Part shown: positions 34,593 to 44,233 of the stretch, in pieces | Numbering within the stretch: position 1 is the stretch's first letter | Layout: every line of letters starts with the position of its first letter | DNA from: Acidimicrobiia bacterium | Lineage (GTDB): Bacteria > Actinomycetota > Acidimicrobiia > Acidimicrobiales > Poriferisodalaceae | Assembly: GCA_022822525.1 (NCBI GenBank) | Contig: JAJEBN010000107.1 | Coordinates: 1-45,077, forward strand | Length of the DNA stretch: 45,077 bases | Direction: 5' to 3' | Made by a program: the position numbers and the translations under genes | The notes under the pieces: model-generated | What the model was told of the DNA's origin: nothing | Databases searched by the model: none | Seen by the model: the letters and a program-made list of their open reading frames with translations, nothing else

Positions 34593-34996
34593 GCCGGCCG
34601 ATTCCCACGGTGTGCGTCGGGGGCGTCGCCGTTCGCGATAGATCGGTGTTGCTGGTGCGTCGGGGCCGCCCGCCCGGCAAAGGCCTGTGGGCGTTTCCCG
34701 GGGGGCGTGTCGAGCCTGGTGAGACCCTGTGTGAGGCGGTCGAGCGAGAGCTGGCCGAGGAAACCGGGCTCGAGGTGAGATGCGGCGACCTCGTCGGCGT
34801 GACCGAGCACATCAGCGAGAGCCTGCACTTCGTGATCCTGGACTACGCCGTGGAGTGCGCGTTCGATGCCGTGCCGGTCGCCGGGGATGATGCAGCGGAA
34901 GCCCGGTTCGTGGACTTCGACGACGTCAAAGCGGGAGCGATCCCGCTCTCAGGCGGGATGCGTGAGTTCCTCGACTGCCACGTCTTCGGCGGCTGA
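34589..34996 (+). CDS. NUDIX hydrolase
   Basis: A 135-residue NUDIX-fold protein. The catalytic box is complete: G-x5-E-x7-REL-x-EE-x-GL (residues in [16 protein letters not shown] and ELAEETGL), supplying the metal-binding glutamates. [19 protein letters not shown] precedes it. The family removes a nucleoside-diphosphate linked to another group; short members with this N-terminus resemble ADP-ribose or 8-oxo-dGTP-type hydrolases, but the substrate cannot be predicted. ATG at 34589 overlaps the GNAT stop. Its last 48 bp overlap the 3' end of the convergent basic protein gene. Confidence 0.9.
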   Translation: MSRPIPTVCVGGVAVRDRSVLLVRRGRPPGKGLWAFPGGRVEPGETLCEAVERELAEETGLEVRCGDLVGVTEHISESLHFVILDYAVECAFDAVPVAGDDAAEARFVDFDDVKAGAIPLSGGMREFLDCHVFGG

Positions 34997-36457
34997 ATCG
35001 CCGCTCGTCGCTTCGGCCTCGGTCGAGTCAACCTCCTCGGTCGACCCAGACTCCTCGGTCGACCCGGACTCCTCGGTCGAGTCAGCCTCCTCGGTCGACC
35101 CAGCTTCCTCGGTCGAGTCAGCCTCGTCTGCTCTTGGTCGGCGCCCGCGGCCGCGGCGCGGCCGGCTGCGCTGGCTTGCCTCGGCCGGGTCGATGCCGAG
35201 CGCAGTCGCGACGTCGGGCAGGCGAGTCGCGACCTTGCGGACCGCTTCGAGCAGCTCGGGGGTCGGCTCGGCCGGGATCGCAGGCAGCACGACGTAGGGA
35301 CGGACCGGCGAGAACGCCACCGCTTCGAGCACCACCGCAATCCGGTGTTGCGAGGCGCCTGCTCCGAGTGCTGCATTGGCCTGCGAGGTGAGTTCCTGGG
35401 CGATCTCGGGGGGCAGCGGAGCACCCGCTTTGGGCGGCCGCGAGCTGAGTCGCAGCGCACGCACGACACGCCCGTCGGCCAGCGTGGTGCGCAGCTCGTC
35501 GTGCCACTCCCGCTGGCTCCGCTCGACGCGTTCGTTCAGCCCAGCCCGGATCTGCTCAGCCAGCTCTCGAGCCTCTGCATCACGGGCGTAGTCCTCAGCG
35601 GCCACGAGCACCGACCGCAAGTCGCGCAAGTCAGCCCGCTCGATGCCGGCCAGTGCAGCATCGGCCCGGTCTCGCCACTCGGCTATCTGCAGCGGTCCGA
35701 CCAGCGACTCGGCCAGGGCGAGCACGCCCTCTGCGGGCACTTCAGGTGTGCCCTCTTCGGCTGCTTTGCGGTTCTGCACCTCGATCTCGGCCCTGACGGC
35801 CGCGAGACCGCCGCGGGCGACTTGCTCAGCCACCACTTGCTGTTCTGCAGGCAGCGCGGCGATCAAGGCGTCGCGGTGCTTGCGGCCCGGCCGGATCTTG
35901 CGGGCCTTGGGGCGCAGCGGCCGCTGGGGGGTCTCGGTCTTCGGTTTGTCGGCGCCTTCTGTGGAACGGCGCCGTTTCGCATCGCCGTCCCTGCGCTTGC
36001 CCCGGTCGCCATCGCGCCCTCGACGCTGCTTGGGGCCCTCGCGCTCGGATGCGGCGGGACGCTCGCTGTCGCGCTCTCGACGGCGGCCACGCTCGCCACG
36101 GTCACCGCGCTCACCCGAGCGACGCCTGGGGCGGCCGCCGTCGCCGTGCCGCTGACGTCCTCCCCGGCCAGCGAGGCGGGTCGTGGTCGTGCCTGCACCT
36201 CTGTCTGGCGGACCGATCAGCTCGATGCGCTCCGCAGGGGGCTTGCCGCTGCGTGCCTTGGGCGGGAGCACCTCGGTGACGAAGATGCCGTCGACCTCAA
36301 ACTCGGCGTCGACGCGCAGGACGTCGCCTTCGGCCACGCCCGTGGGCAGCAGTTCGCCGTCCAGCACGCCTTTCGGCTGCTTCGCGCCCGCAGCGCGCCA
36401 TGTCCACGAGCCGTCGTCACGCCGGCTGGTCAACTCGACTTCGAGGCGACGGCTCAC
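34949..36457 (-). CDS. Basic repeat-bearing protein of unknown function (possible RNA-binding)
   Basis: About 502 residues from the GTG at 36457 (60 bases more if the ATG at 36517 is used). The first 80 residues look like a compact beta domain ending [10 protein letters not shown]. Next comes a long Arg/Gly/Asp/Lys-rich linker (about 100-185) with [13 protein letters not shown] runs, a basic stretch [13 protein letters not shown], then a helical region (about 190-400) with [20 protein letters not shown]. The C-terminus is acidic with six STEE hexapeptide repeats. The basic linker suggests nucleic-acid binding. No named family recognised. It is divergent from parC. The end overlaps the NUDIX gene by 48 bp. 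Confidence 0.7.
   Translation of the reverse strand: MSRRLEVELTSRRDDGSWTWRAAGAKQPKGVLDGELLPTGVAEGDVLRVDAEFEVDGIFVTEVLPPKARSGKPPAERIELIGPPDRGAGTTTTRLAGRGGRQRHGDGGRPRRRSGERGDRGERGRRRERDSERPAASEREGPKQRRGRDGDRGKRRDGDAKRRRSTEGADKPKTETPQRPLRPKARKIRPGRKHRDALIAALPAEQQVVAEQVARGGLAAVRAEIEVQNRKAAEEGTPEVPAEGVLALAESLVGPLQIAEWRDRADAALAGIERADLRDLRSVLVAAEDYARDAEARELAEQIRAGLNERVERSQREWHDELRTTLADGRVVRALRLSSRPPKAGAPLPPEIAQELTSQANAALGAGASQHRIAVVLEAVAFSPVRPYVVLPAIPAEPTPELLEAVRKVATRLPDVATALGIDPAEASQRSRPRRGRGRRPRADEADSTEEAGSTEEADSTEESGSTEESGSTEEVDSTEAEATSGDSAAEDVAVEELTHPA
35017..35126. repeat. 18-bp tandem repeat (six copies) coding STEE hexapeptides
   Basis: GGTCGA recurs at 35021, 35039, 35057, 35075, 35093 and 35111, a strict 18-bp period. 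On the minus strand the protein reads variants of (A/S/V)-(D/G)-S-T-E-E six times near the C-terminus of the basic protein. The bases at each unit's first and second codons vary in a limited set, so the array has expanded and then diverged. It lies in an acidic, probably disordered tail. Confidence 0.88.
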
Positions 36458-36673
36458 GGCGCCTTCACCAACACCCGCGGCAGGGTAGTGCTTGACGCGA
36501 GAGCTACCGCATTCCATGGGTCACCGAAAATTGACTCAGCGCGCTGCCGCCAGCCCCGTACTCTCGACAAGGACTGCCGGGGTGCACCAACTGAACGGCG
36601 CAATCCGGCGTTCGCGACGCGCACGCACACCTCTGCTCTGCATCACCACCAGTCCCTGAAAGGGCCTCCGACG

Positions 36674-39160
36674 ATGGCCGGACCGACTGCACCGACAACG
36701 ATCGCACGCGAGATCCACGAGATCGACGTCGCTGAGGAGATGCGCGACTCGTTCATGCCGTACGCGCTGTCGGTGACGACGGCACGGGCGATTCCCGACG
36801 TCCGTGACGGCCTCAAGCCGGTGCAGCGGCGGATCCTGTACGTGATGGACGACTTGGGGCTGCGGCCCGGCACGCCGTTCCGCAAGTCCGCCGGTGTGGT
36901 GGGCGAGGTCATGGGCAAGTACCACCCCCACGGCGACGGCGCCATCTATGAGGCGATGGTCCGGATGGGCCAGGACTTCGCCATGTCGGTGCCGCTGGTT
37001 GAGCCGAAGGGCAACTTCGGCAGCCTCGACGACCCACCGGCCGCCTACCGCTACACCGAGGCTCGGCTGCGCGGCGCAGCGATGACGATGGCGGCCGGCA
37101 TCGACGAGAACACGGTCGAGTTCGCTCCGAATTTCGACGGCGAACGGACTGAGCCCACCTGCCTGCCGGCGCTGCTGCCGAACCTGCTCGTGAATGGCGC
37201 CAGCGGCATAGCCGTGGGCATGGCCACCAACATGGCACCCCACAACCTCGGCGAGGTTGCCGAGGCCATCAAGCTGGTGCTGCGCCGCCCCCAGCGCCGC
37301 CCCGGCATCCAGACGCTCATGGAAGTGCTGCCGGGGCCCGACTTCCCCACCGGCGGCAGGGTGGTGTGGGACGAGCAGCTCGCCGAGGCCTATGAGACCG
37401 GGCGGGGTTCGGTGCGAATCCGCGCCACGGTGCATTTCGAACGGTTGACGGCCACCAGGCAGGCCATCGTGGTGACCGAGCTGCCGTACATGGTGGGGCC
37501 CGAGCGGGTGCTCGCCAAGATCCGGGAACTCGCCAAGGCAGGCCAGCTCGACCAAGTCGGCGATGTGAACGACCTGTCGGGCCGCACCAGCGGTCTGCGG
37601 CTGGTCATCGAATGCAAGCCGCACGCCGATCCCCACCAGGTGCTGGCCGAGCTGTGGCGGCGAACGCCATTGGAGGAGTCGTTCGGCATCAACAACGTGG
37701 CTCTGGTGGGCGGAGTGCCGCAAACGCTGGGCATCCGGGAGCTGTGCGAGCACTACATCGCGCACCGGCTCGACGTCATCGTGCGCCGAACACAGCATCG
37801 GCTGGATCGGGCGCGCGAGCGCGAGCACATCGTGGAGGGTCTGCTCATCGCGCTCGACGCCATCGACACGGTGATCGCCATCATCCGAGGCTCAGCCGAT
37901 GTGGGAACTGCTCGGGCCGGGCTGATCGAGCGGCTGAGCCTGACCGAGGTGCAGGCCAACCACATCCTCGACATGCAGCTTCGGCGGCTGACCGCCTTGG
38001 AGACTCAGAAGCTGAGAGACGAGCTGGCAGATCTGCGTGAGGCCATCGCGGCGCATCTCGCCATTCTGGAATCCGACGAGCGCCGTCGCCAGATCGTCGC
38101 CACCGAGCTCGACGATCTGGTCGAGCAGTTCGGGGTGCCCCGCCGCAGCCAGCTGGTTGCACGTGCGCAGGTCGACGCCGAAGCAGCACTGCTGGCCGAC
38201 GAGGCAGCCGAGACAGCCAATGGCGGCTCGTCGAGTAGGGGAGCGCTGGCTGGAGTGGCTGGTGGGGGAGTGGCAGTCGCCGGTGTGAGCACGGTGACGC
38301 TGTCGACATCGGGACTGCTCGGGCGTCGTCATGCCGAAGACCCGCTCGCAGCCAAACCAGGCCGCCACGATGTGCTGGCCGCAGAAGTCACCGTGTCCGA
38401 CCTCGAGACGGTGACTGCGCTCACTGATCGGGCGCGACTGCTCACGGTGGATGTTCGGATGATTCCCGAGATGGCGCGCGGCAGCAGGGGAGCGCCCCAG
38501 AGCGAGATGTTCGATCTGTCTAGGGGCGAACGGATTGTGGCGCTGCTTGCCGCGGAGACCAGTGCGGGTCTCGTCGCGCTGGTGACTCGCAGCGGTGCCG
38601 GCAAGCGCGTCGATGCAGCCGAGCTGCTGGCGCGCCGCGACGGCGCCTCAGCCATGACGCTGCGCGACCGCGACCGGCTCGTGGCCGCGTTCGAGGCACC
38701 TGACGGATCCGAGCTGGCGATCGTGTCCTCCACTGGTCACGTGCTGCGCACTGCGGCTGACGCGTTCGCTCCCAAGGGACCGAACGCCGGAGGCGTGAAC
38801 GCCATGAAGCTCGCTGCAGGGGCCACGGTGCTGACTGCGGCGCAGGTCGCTTTCGGCTCGCTGGTGGCTGCGGTCACCGATGAAGGCACGCTCAAGGTGA
38901 CCGACATGTCCGAGGTGCCCGCCCAAGGCCGAGGCACGGCAGGTTCGCCGACTGTGCGCCTCGGCGGCTTCGAGACATGCGTTGCCTACGCATGGGTCGG
39001 CGTGAATCGCCAGATCACCGCCATCGTGGCTGACGACGGCGATCCGAAGCGGCCTGACCCCACGCCGGTGCGCCCAGAGCTGGCGCCCACCAGGCGCAAC
39101 CTGCGGGCCCGGCGGGCAGGCCCCAGAATCGTTGCTCTCGGTCAGGATCGGTTTGCATGA
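36674..39160 (+). CDS. parC: Type IIA topoisomerase subunit A, ParC/GyrA-like
   Basis: DNA-cleaving subunit of 828 residues. The breakage-reunion domain starts near residue 25 ([20 protein letters not shown]). The catalytic Tyr127 is in [10 protein letters not shown]. The quinolone-determining region reads [11 protein letters not shown] (84-94): the position equal to E. coli GyrA Ser83 is Gly89 and that equal to Asp87 is Glu93. A coiled segment (about 370-500) precedes a low-complexity insert (about 516-545, rich in Gly, Ala and Ser) and the C-terminal beta-pinwheel. A GyrA box (QRRGGRG) is not seen, only QGRGTAG, which fits a ParC-like decatenase. ATG at 36674 with GAAAGGG upstream; stop overlaps parE. 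Confidence 0.87.
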   Translation: MAGPTAPTTIAREIHEIDVAEEMRDSFMPYALSVTTARAIPDVRDGLKPVQRRILYVMDDLGLRPGTPFRKSAGVVGEVMGKYHPHGDGAIYEAMVRMGQDFAMSVPLVEPKGNFGSLDDPPAAYRYTEARLRGAAMTMAAGIDENTVEFAPNFDGERTEPTCLPALLPNLLVNGASGIAVGMATNMAPHNLGEVAEAIKLVLRRPQRRPGIQTLMEVLPGPDFPTGGRVVWDEQLAEAYETGRGSVRIRATVHFERLTATRQAIVVTELPYMVGPERVLAKIRELAKAGQLDQVGDVNDLSGRTSGLRLVIECKPHADPHQVLAELWRRTPLEESFGINNVALVGGVPQTLGIRELCEHYIAHRLDVIVRRTQHRLDRAREREHIVEGLLIALDAIDTVIAIIRGSADVGTARAGLIERLSLTEVQANHILDMQLRRLTALETQKLRDELADLREAIAAHLAILESDERRRQIVATELDDLVEQFGVPRRSQLVARAQVDAEAALLADEAAETANGGSSSRGALAGVAGGGVAVAGVSTVTLSTSGLLGRRHAEDPLAAKPGRHDVLAAEVTVSDLETVTALTDRARLLTVDVRMIPEMARGSRGAPQSEMFDLSRGERIVALLAAETSAGLVALVTRSGAGKRVDAAELLARRDGASAMTLRDRDRLVAAFEAPDGSELAIVSSTGHVLRTAADAFAPKGPNAGGVNAMKLAAGATVLTAAQVAFGSLVAAVTDEGTLKVTDMSEVPAQGRGTAGSPTVRLGGFETCVAYAWVGVNRQITAIVADDGDPKRPDPTPVRPELAPTRRNLRARRAGPRIVALGQDRFA

Positions 39161-41244
39161 GCATGACCACCATTGACCCCGCAGCCGACGATGGTCCCAG
39201 CCGACCGGTCGTGCCCGCCGCAACGGCGAGTACGGGCGTCTACGACGCCGACGCCATCGAGGTGCTGGAAGGCCTCGAAGCGGTCCGCAAGCGACCCGGC
39301 ATGTACATCGGTGGCACCGGTTCCGGTGGGCTCACCCACCTGCTGTGGGAGATCATTGACAACGCCGTGGACGAAGCGGCTGCGGGGCACGGCAGGCTGA
39401 TTGAGATCACCTTTCACAGCAACGGTTCCTACGAGGTCGCAGACCGGGGCCGCGGCATTCCCGTCGACATCAAGGAAGGCGATGTGACAGCGCTGGAAGT
39501 GGTGTTCACCGAACTGCATGCCGGGGGCAAGTTCGGCAACGGCGCGTACGGCGCGTCGGGAGGCCTGCACGGCGTGGGCGCTTCGGTAGTCAACGCTCTG
39601 TCATCGCGATTGGAGGTCGAGGTCGACCGCAATGGCCGCACCCACCGGCTGGAGTTCCAGAACCGCGAGCCAGGCAATACCGGCGCTGCTGGGCGCTTCC
39701 GGCGAGGTCACTCGCTCAAGGTCGTGGGCAAGGTGTCACCGAAGCGAACCGGCACGAGAGTGCGTTTCTGGCCCGATGCCGACATCTTCGATGCCGACGC
39801 ATCGATCAGCTACGCCGAGGTTCGTGAGCGCGTGGAGCAGACGTGCTTCCTCGTGCCGAAGGTCAAGTTCTCCCTGACCGACCGTCGCCGCGAGCCAGTC
39901 GAGTCCGAGGAGTTGATGTCGTCGGGTGGCTTGGCCGATTTCGTCGAGCAGCTGCGAGGCGATGCCGAGCCGGTCGGCGGTCTCATCGACCTGCACGGCA
40001 CCGGCGAGTTCACCGAGCAGGTGCCGGTGGATGGCCAGCTCACTGGGGTCACCCGTCATTGCGAAGTGGATGTGGCGATGCGCTGGTGTGCATCGTTCGA
40101 CGCCCGCATGGTGAGCTTCGTCAACACCATTCCCACCCCCGACGGAGGCACTCATGTGGCGGGTTTCGAACGGGCGCTCACGACTGCAGTGAACGGGGCG
40201 CTGGCTGACGCCGATCTGCGCAAGCTGCGGCGCCTGCGAGATGACTCCCGCGCCCAGCGCGAGGACGTGCAGGAGGGTCTCGTGGCGGTGGTCCGGGTGA
40301 CGTTCCCCGAACCCCAGTTCAGGGGTCAGACCAAACGCGAGCTCGGTACGCCCCCGGTACAGCGCATCGTCAACAACATCGTTCGCGACGGCTTGCGCGA
40401 CTGGTTCTCAGGCGCTTCGGCATCGAGCAAGCGGACCCACGTGAAGGCGGTGCTCGACAAGATCTCCAACGCCGTGGTGAACCGGGTGACCACCCGCCGC
40501 GCTCTTGACGAGCGGCGCAAGGCAGCATCGCTGGGATCGGGGGGCATGCCGGCCAAGCTGGCCGACTGCCGGCTGCATCCCGGGGGCGAATTGTTGATCG
40601 TGGAGGGCGATTCAGCCGCCGGGCCGGCCAAGCGGGCGCGTGACAGCGCCTGGCAGGCGGTGCTGCCATTGCGCGGCAAGGTGGTCAATGCAGGCAAGGG
40701 AACCGCCAAGGCGGTGCTCGACAACGCCGAGGCAGCGGCGCTGTTCACCGCTGTGGGCGGAGGCTCAGGGCCTGCCTTCGATGTAGACCAGACCCGCTAC
40801 AGCCGCGTGGTACTGCTGGCCGATGCTGATGTCGACGGCAGTCACATTCGCTGTCTGGTGTTGACGCTGGTGTACCACTACATGCGTCCCTTGCTCGACG
40901 CCGGTCGGGTGTTCGCTGCCCAGCCGCCGACACACGCCTTCACGATCGGGCAGGAGAAGCGGTTCGTGTACTCAGAGTCCGAGCGGGACGCGCTCATCGC
41001 CGAGTTGGATACCGCGGGCCGGCGTTACCGGCTGACACGCTTTAAGGGCCTGGGCGAGATGGACGACGACGAGCTGTTCGAGACCACGCTCAACCCTGAG
41101 ACACGGGTGCTGCGCCAGATCACGGTCGGTGACGCTCAAGCCGCCCAGCAGGCATTCGAAGTGATGATGGGCGCGGCAGTCGACCCACGCAAGAACTTCA
41201 TCATCTCGCACAGCAGCAGCTACGGCCACGCTCTCGACATCTGA
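39157..41244 (+). CDS. parE: Type IIA topoisomerase subunit B, ParE/GyrB-like
   Basis: ATPase subunit of 695 residues. The GHKL ATPase core has [10 protein letters not shown] at 65-74, the [10 protein letters not shown] loop at 95-104, and [15 protein letters not shown] near 135-149. The transducer lysine segment lies near residues 395-450 in [14 protein letters not shown]. The Toprim domain has [15 protein letters not shown], where GyrB normally has EGDSAGGSAKQGRD, and [16 protein letters not shown], then [10 protein letters not shown] with the metal-binding acidic residues intact. The C-terminus [17 protein letters not shown] is conserved. The ATG overlaps the parC stop. The Toprim changes may be lineage-specific; I expect ATPase and cleavage activity. 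Confidence 0.88.
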   Translation: MSMTTIDPAADDGPSRPVVPAATASTGVYDADAIEVLEGLEAVRKRPGMYIGGTGSGGLTHLLWEIIDNAVDEAAAGHGRLIEITFHSNGSYEVADRGRGIPVDIKEGDVTALEVVFTELHAGGKFGNGAYGASGGLHGVGASVVNALSSRLEVEVDRNGRTHRLEFQNREPGNTGAAGRFRRGHSLKVVGKVSPKRTGTRVRFWPDADIFDADASISYAEVRERVEQTCFLVPKVKFSLTDRRREPVESEELMSSGGLADFVEQLRGDAEPVGGLIDLHGTGEFTEQVPVDGQLTGVTRHCEVDVAMRWCASFDARMVSFVNTIPTPDGGTHVAGFERALTTAVNGALADADLRKLRRLRDDSRAQREDVQEGLVAVVRVTFPEPQFRGQTKRELGTPPVQRIVNNIVRDGLRDWFSGASASSKRTHVKAVLDKISNAVVNRVTTRRALDERRKAASLGSGGMPAKLADCRLHPGGELLIVEGDSAAGPAKRARDSAWQAVLPLRGKVVNAGKGTAKAVLDNAEAAALFTAVGGGSGPAFDVDQTRYSRVVLLADADVDGSHIRCLVLTLVYHYMRPLLDAGRVFAAQPPTHAFTIGQEKRFVYSESERDALIAELDTAGRRYRLTRFKGLGEMDDDELFETTLNPETRVLRQITVGDAQAAQQAFEVMMGAAVDPRKNFIISHSSSYGHALDI

Positions 41245-41349
41245 AGCGATACGACATTTCCTGGCGTGGCTGAGCGGCCCCAACGCCGATAATAGACATT
41301 ATGTTAAGTTAGCTGATTCGGCGTGCCCGCAGCGAATGGATGCATACGC

Positions 41350-41363
41350 CCCGCCTAGGCGGG
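41350..41363. terminator. 14-bp palindrome at the 3' end of the F420-dependent reductase gene
   Basis: CCCGCCTAGGCGGG is a perfect palindrome that includes the stop codon of the minus-strand reductase gene (CTA on the plus strand, 41355-41357). As RNA it folds into a five-pair stem with a four-base loop. It sits between two convergent genes (parE and the reductase), a common place for a shared terminator. There is no U-run, so function is uncertain. Confidence 0.35.
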
Positions 41364-41819
41364 CTCAAGAATGACAACAGTAGTTCCGTTCGTACGGCGG
41401 ACTGCGAAGTTGTCAAGCTTCGGGTTCACCTCGGTCCATCGTCGCCAGAGGCTTTGTTGCTCTTCCGCGGTCGCCTTACGTGCGATCACATCACGGCCGC
41501 CATCGACTAGCTCGACGTGCGCTTCTGGGTTGGCCTGGAGGTTCAGCCACCACGCAGGGTCAGCCGGGTCCCAGCCATTCATTGCCATGGTCACCAGGTT
41601 GGCGCCGTCCTCGACATAGGCCAGGATCACCGAGCGTTTCTGCGCAGAACGGCGTCCGATGGCCGTCAGATGCATGAGGCCGTATTGATCAGGCCTCGGC
41701 CGACGGAGCCCCCGCTTCCCATTCGTGCGCCGGTACAGCTGGGCATGAATCCGCCAAGCGAGGCGAACAAACCAACGGGGTGGCATCCAATGCGCCTTCT
41801 CACTCCTCGGTTCCGTCAT
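41355..41819 (-). CDS. F420-dependent nitroreductase/quinone reductase, Ddn family
   Basis: A 154-residue protein of the deazaflavin-dependent nitroreductase family, a split-barrel fold that uses F420H2 to reduce quinones or nitro compounds. The N-terminal part (MPPRWFVRLAWRIHAQLYRR) is a basic amphipathic helix. The core shows HLTAIGRRSAQKRSVILAYV, matching the family's TTTGRKSGxxR phosphate-binding block, then MNGWDPADPAWWLNLQANPE and VTARKATAEE-like text. ATG at 41819 has GGAGA upstream. An AT-rich stretch (41289-41310) lies beyond its 3' end. F420 is made mainly by actinobacteria and archaea, so this supports the taxonomic guess. Substrate unknown. Confidence 0.88.
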   Translation of the reverse strand: MTEPRSEKAHWMPPRWFVRLAWRIHAQLYRRTNGKRGLRRPRPDQYGLMHLTAIGRRSAQKRSVILAYVEDGANLVTMAMNGWDPADPAWWLNLQANPEAHVELVDGGRDVIARKATAEEQQSLWRRWTEVNPKLDNFAVRRTNGTTVVILEPA

Positions 41820-42060
41820 GTGCCATTTCTCCGTCGCGACTCTGATCCGGTGGGCCAGAGCAACCGGACATACGCCATCTTGACTCCGGCAACGGGCTCT
41901 GCGCCGCAATGTTCTCGGGCACCGACCTGCACTCCGGAATCTCAATACCGACGAAACCGCGACAGCTAACGTCGTTCGCACATCCCGAGACTGCTGCAGA
42001 GGCACCCACAGCGAGCGAGCGTGATGGAGCGCCGGGCTGGGCGGCTCTCTCAGGTCCACG

Positions 42061-42099
42061 GAGCCCGAGGCCCCGGGGGGAGTCAGGGGGCTCGGGCTC
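42061..42099. terminator. Strong hairpin at the 3' end of the HNH nuclease gene
   Basis: GAGCCCGAGGCCCC at 42061-42074 pairs with GGGGGCTCGGGCTC at 42086-42099 with one G-G mismatch, a 13-of-14 pair stem with an 11-base loop. The minus-strand gene's stop codon (42083-42085) lies inside the loop. No U-run follows on either strand, so an intrinsic terminator without tail or an mRNA 3'-end stabiliser is likely. Confidence 0.5.
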
Positions 42100-43738
42100 G
42101 CCGCTTGCCCCGTCGCGGCGTGGGTGTGGGTCCGCGCCCTGATTCTTGAACGGCGGCCCAGGTGCCGTCGGGTTGAGGGACCATGCGGTAGCCGTGCTGG
42201 TGGAGATGGTGGTGGTGGCGGTGGCACAGCAGCACGAGGTTGTCGAGGTTGGTGGGTCCGCCGTCGATCCAGTGCCAGATGTGGTGGGCGTCGCAACGCG
42301 ACGGAGGTTCGTGACAGCCGGGCCAGCGGCAGTGGCGGTCGCGTGCGACCAGCAATCGCCGCAGCCGCAGCGACACCGTGCGCCGGGAGCGCCCGGCGTC
42401 GGCTGGGCCGCCTGATCCTCCCAGGATGATGGGGATGATCTCTGCGTCGCAGGCCATGCGTCGCACGATTTCGGGCGGCAGCTCGACGCCGGCGTCGGTG
42501 AGGCCCATCTCGTCGGTCTGGCCCCGCAGGGCATCGAGACCAATCAGCACGCTGACCTGCGCCGGTGGCAGCTTCCGCCCCAACGCCAGGCCTTCGTCGT
42601 CGGCCAACAGCGCCTCGTTGTTGGCCGCGTCGGTTCCGCGGGTGGCGTTGATGGGCTGTCCTGTGTCCGAGGCGAAGCCGTCGGGCAACGTCCCGTCCGA
42701 GAGGGCGCGGTCGGGCTGCGTCACGTCCGAGGGGAGGTGGTCGGGCGGTGTCGTGTGCGAGGCGACACGGTCGGGCAACGTTCCGTCCGAGGCAGAGCGA
42801 CCGGCTCGATTGCGTCCCGCTGCGGTTTGCTCCCGGGCGCTGTCGCGGGGCCTCGCTGCGGTTTGTTTCGGGGGGCTGTTGCGGGGCGTGGTGCGCCGCG
42901 AGGGCGTCGGTCCGTCGTCGGCGTGTCTGCGACTGCGCGCGCGGGAGTGCAGCCGAGCAACGGCCGCAGCATCGGCGTCGGTGTAGGTGAGTCCAGCGAG
43001 CGCGTAGGCGAGCACGTCGGCGTCTCGCTGGGCCGGGGTGCGCCGTCCGTTGCGCACCGACCTGTCGTCGCTCCAGTACTCGCGCCGCAGCGCCTCGAGC
43101 GCCGCTTCGATCTGGGCGCCGCTGGCGGGGTCGAACTTGGCCCACAGCCGCAGCATCCCCTCATGATCCCGTCGCCACCCCGCTCCGCGGGCCGCCCGCT
43201 GGCGCTCGAAACGCTCCAGCGACGTCTCGGCCGAATGCTCCGCCTCGGCGCGCCGCACCCGGCGACGGGTGGCGTCGGTGTCTTCGCCGGCCGCAGCGGT
43301 GATCAGCTCGGCTCGCACCGGGTCGGGCACCCGCGCGTCGCACAGCGTCTCGGCCTGCGCGACGTTGATGTCGCCCTCTGACAACGCCTCCAGCACCGTG
43401 CTGTGCTCGCGGGCCTTCTCAGCGGAGCGAACCATCTGTCGGGCATCACGCTCGGACACCCCCGCCGCGTTGCGCAGCGACAGGCACGGCGCAGCATCGG
43501 GCGCCACACCTGACTGGTTCAGCACCTCGAGCGCACCCAGCACCTCAGCCCGGTAGCCGGCGAGGCGGTTCGCCAGCCGCTCAATGTCGCCCAGCACGCC
43601 CAACAGCTCGTCGCGCCCCAGTCCGGCGAGCGCCCCAGCGCTCAACCGAGGCATTGCCAATGACTCGGCCGCATCAAGGACGGCACGGTCGGCGGCATTA
43701 TCGTTGCGCTGCGCCCCGTCAGAACCGTTCCTCAACAT
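42083..43738 (-). CDS. HNH endonuclease, DUF222 (13E12-repeat) family
   Basis: A 551-residue protein of the actinobacterial DUF222-HNH group. DUF222 spans roughly residues 30-260, with SLRNAAGVSERDARQMVR and ALSEGDINVAQAETLCDARV. Between the two domains there is an insert (about 265-370) that is Arg/Thr/Pro-rich and holds four decapeptide repeats. The C-terminal HNH core reads CRWPGCHEPP, then CDAHHIWHWIDGGPTNLDNL and LCHRHHHHLHQ, with both zinc cysteine pairs (C-x4-C and C...C) and the catalytic His. ATG at 43738 has no Shine-Dalgarno. Members often occur in many copies per genome and are thought to be mobile, but their function is not established. Confidence 0.92.
   Translation of the reverse strand: MLRNGSDGAQRNDNAADRAVLDAAESLAMPRLSAGALAGLGRDELLGVLGDIERLANRLAGYRAEVLGALEVLNQSGVAPDAAPCLSLRNAAGVSERDARQMVRSAEKAREHSTVLEALSEGDINVAQAETLCDARVPDPVRAELITAAAGEDTDATRRRVRRAEAEHSAETSLERFERQRAARGAGWRRDHEGMLRLWAKFDPASGAQIEAALEALRREYWSDDRSVRNGRRTPAQRDADVLAYALAGLTYTDADAAAVARLHSRARSRRHADDGPTPSRRTTPRNSPPKQTAARPRDSAREQTAAGRNRAGRSASDGTLPDRVASHTTPPDHLPSDVTQPDRALSDGTLPDGFASDTGQPINATRGTDAANNEALLADDEGLALGRKLPPAQVSVLIGLDALRGQTDEMGLTDAGVELPPEIVRRMACDAEIIPIILGGSGGPADAGRSRRTVSLRLRRLLVARDRHCRWPGCHEPPSRCDAHHIWHWIDGGPTNLDNLVLLCHRHHHHLHQHGYRMVPQPDGTWAAVQESGRGPTPTPRRGKRRARAP
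42664..42798. repeat. 30-bp tandem repeat (about 4.5 copies) in the HNH nuclease gene
   Basis: TCCGAG or a near match recurs at 42666, 42696, 42726, 42756 and 42786, a strict 30-bp period. The minus-strand protein reads decapeptides of the form S-D-x-T-x-P-D-x-x-x, for example SDGTLPDRVA and SDVTQPDRAL. Copies are about 70 percent alike. The array lies in the linker between the DUF222 and HNH domains and keeps the frame. Confidence 0.82.
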
Positions 43739-43994
43739 GAGAACGACTGTACGAAAGGAGTGTTACAGCTAGGACGTCGTCGTCGCCGCTCCCCCACTGC
43801 GGCCGAACGCCAACGAGGCTGCATCACCCAGCCGCGCCAAACCGTCGTCGGGGTGATGGGCGGTTATGGCTCGCGGAAGGCCAGGCCGGCTGTGCTGACC
43901 TTGCTGCCGACGTCGCCGTCGACAGTGCGCCCGGGCTGTCCGAAGCAGTAGCCAGACTACACGGCAACGCGCGAACTCACCCAATCGCTACCGC
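43739..43994. other. Intergenic segment without a convincing gene
   Basis: No supported gene in these 256 bases. On the plus strand a GAAAGGAG lies right before a GTG at 43760, but the 63-residue reading that follows has an Arg-rich start, no domain and no codon support. On the minus strand short open readings without starts occur. The HNH promoter should be here because the gene starts at 43738, but I cannot define it. Confidence 0.4.
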
Positions 43995-44150
43995 TCAAGC
44001 GTTCAGGAGCGCAGCCGCAGCGCTCGAGACGCCGGGTTGTTGATCCGCGTTCGGCTCAGGTTCGCGCCGTCGCTGCCACGCGACCACGACGAAGCCCGCT
44101 AGGAGCGCTGCAATCAAGACAGTGAGCTGGAGACTCGCTGATCTGCTCAT
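43995..44150 (-). CDS. Small single-pass membrane protein (51 residues)
   Basis: Starts at ATG 44150 and reads MSRSASLQLTVLIAALLAGF then VVVAWQRRREPEPNADQQP and a small-residue end, ATGAGC to TGA at 43995. It has one clean transmembrane helix (about 8-25), the basic WQRRRE stop-transfer cluster and a short polar tail. This is the layout of a true small membrane protein; chance readings rarely show such a clean helix and basic border. The upstream GAAG is a weak ribosome site. It is 256 bp upstream of the HNH gene on the same strand. Function unknown. Confidence 0.5.
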   Translation of the reverse strand: MSRSASLQLTVLIAALLAGFVVVAWQRRREPEPNADQQPGVSSAAAALLNA

Positions 44151-44233
44151 GGCCCGCTTCTAGCCGGATTGGACTGAACTCGCACACGGTTTGGTCTCGA
44201 CGCCGTCGGGAGGGCCTCGCTTCGGACCATCCC

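Noticed and set aside
41245..41354. AT-rich stretch after parE with possible promoter or attachment site
   Set aside because: It lies between two convergent gene ends, and no repeat or tRNA end supports an attachment site.
43760..43951. Plus-strand GTG reading preceded by GAAAGGAG
   Set aside because: The ribosome-like site abuts the GTG, and the 63 residues have no domain or coding bias.
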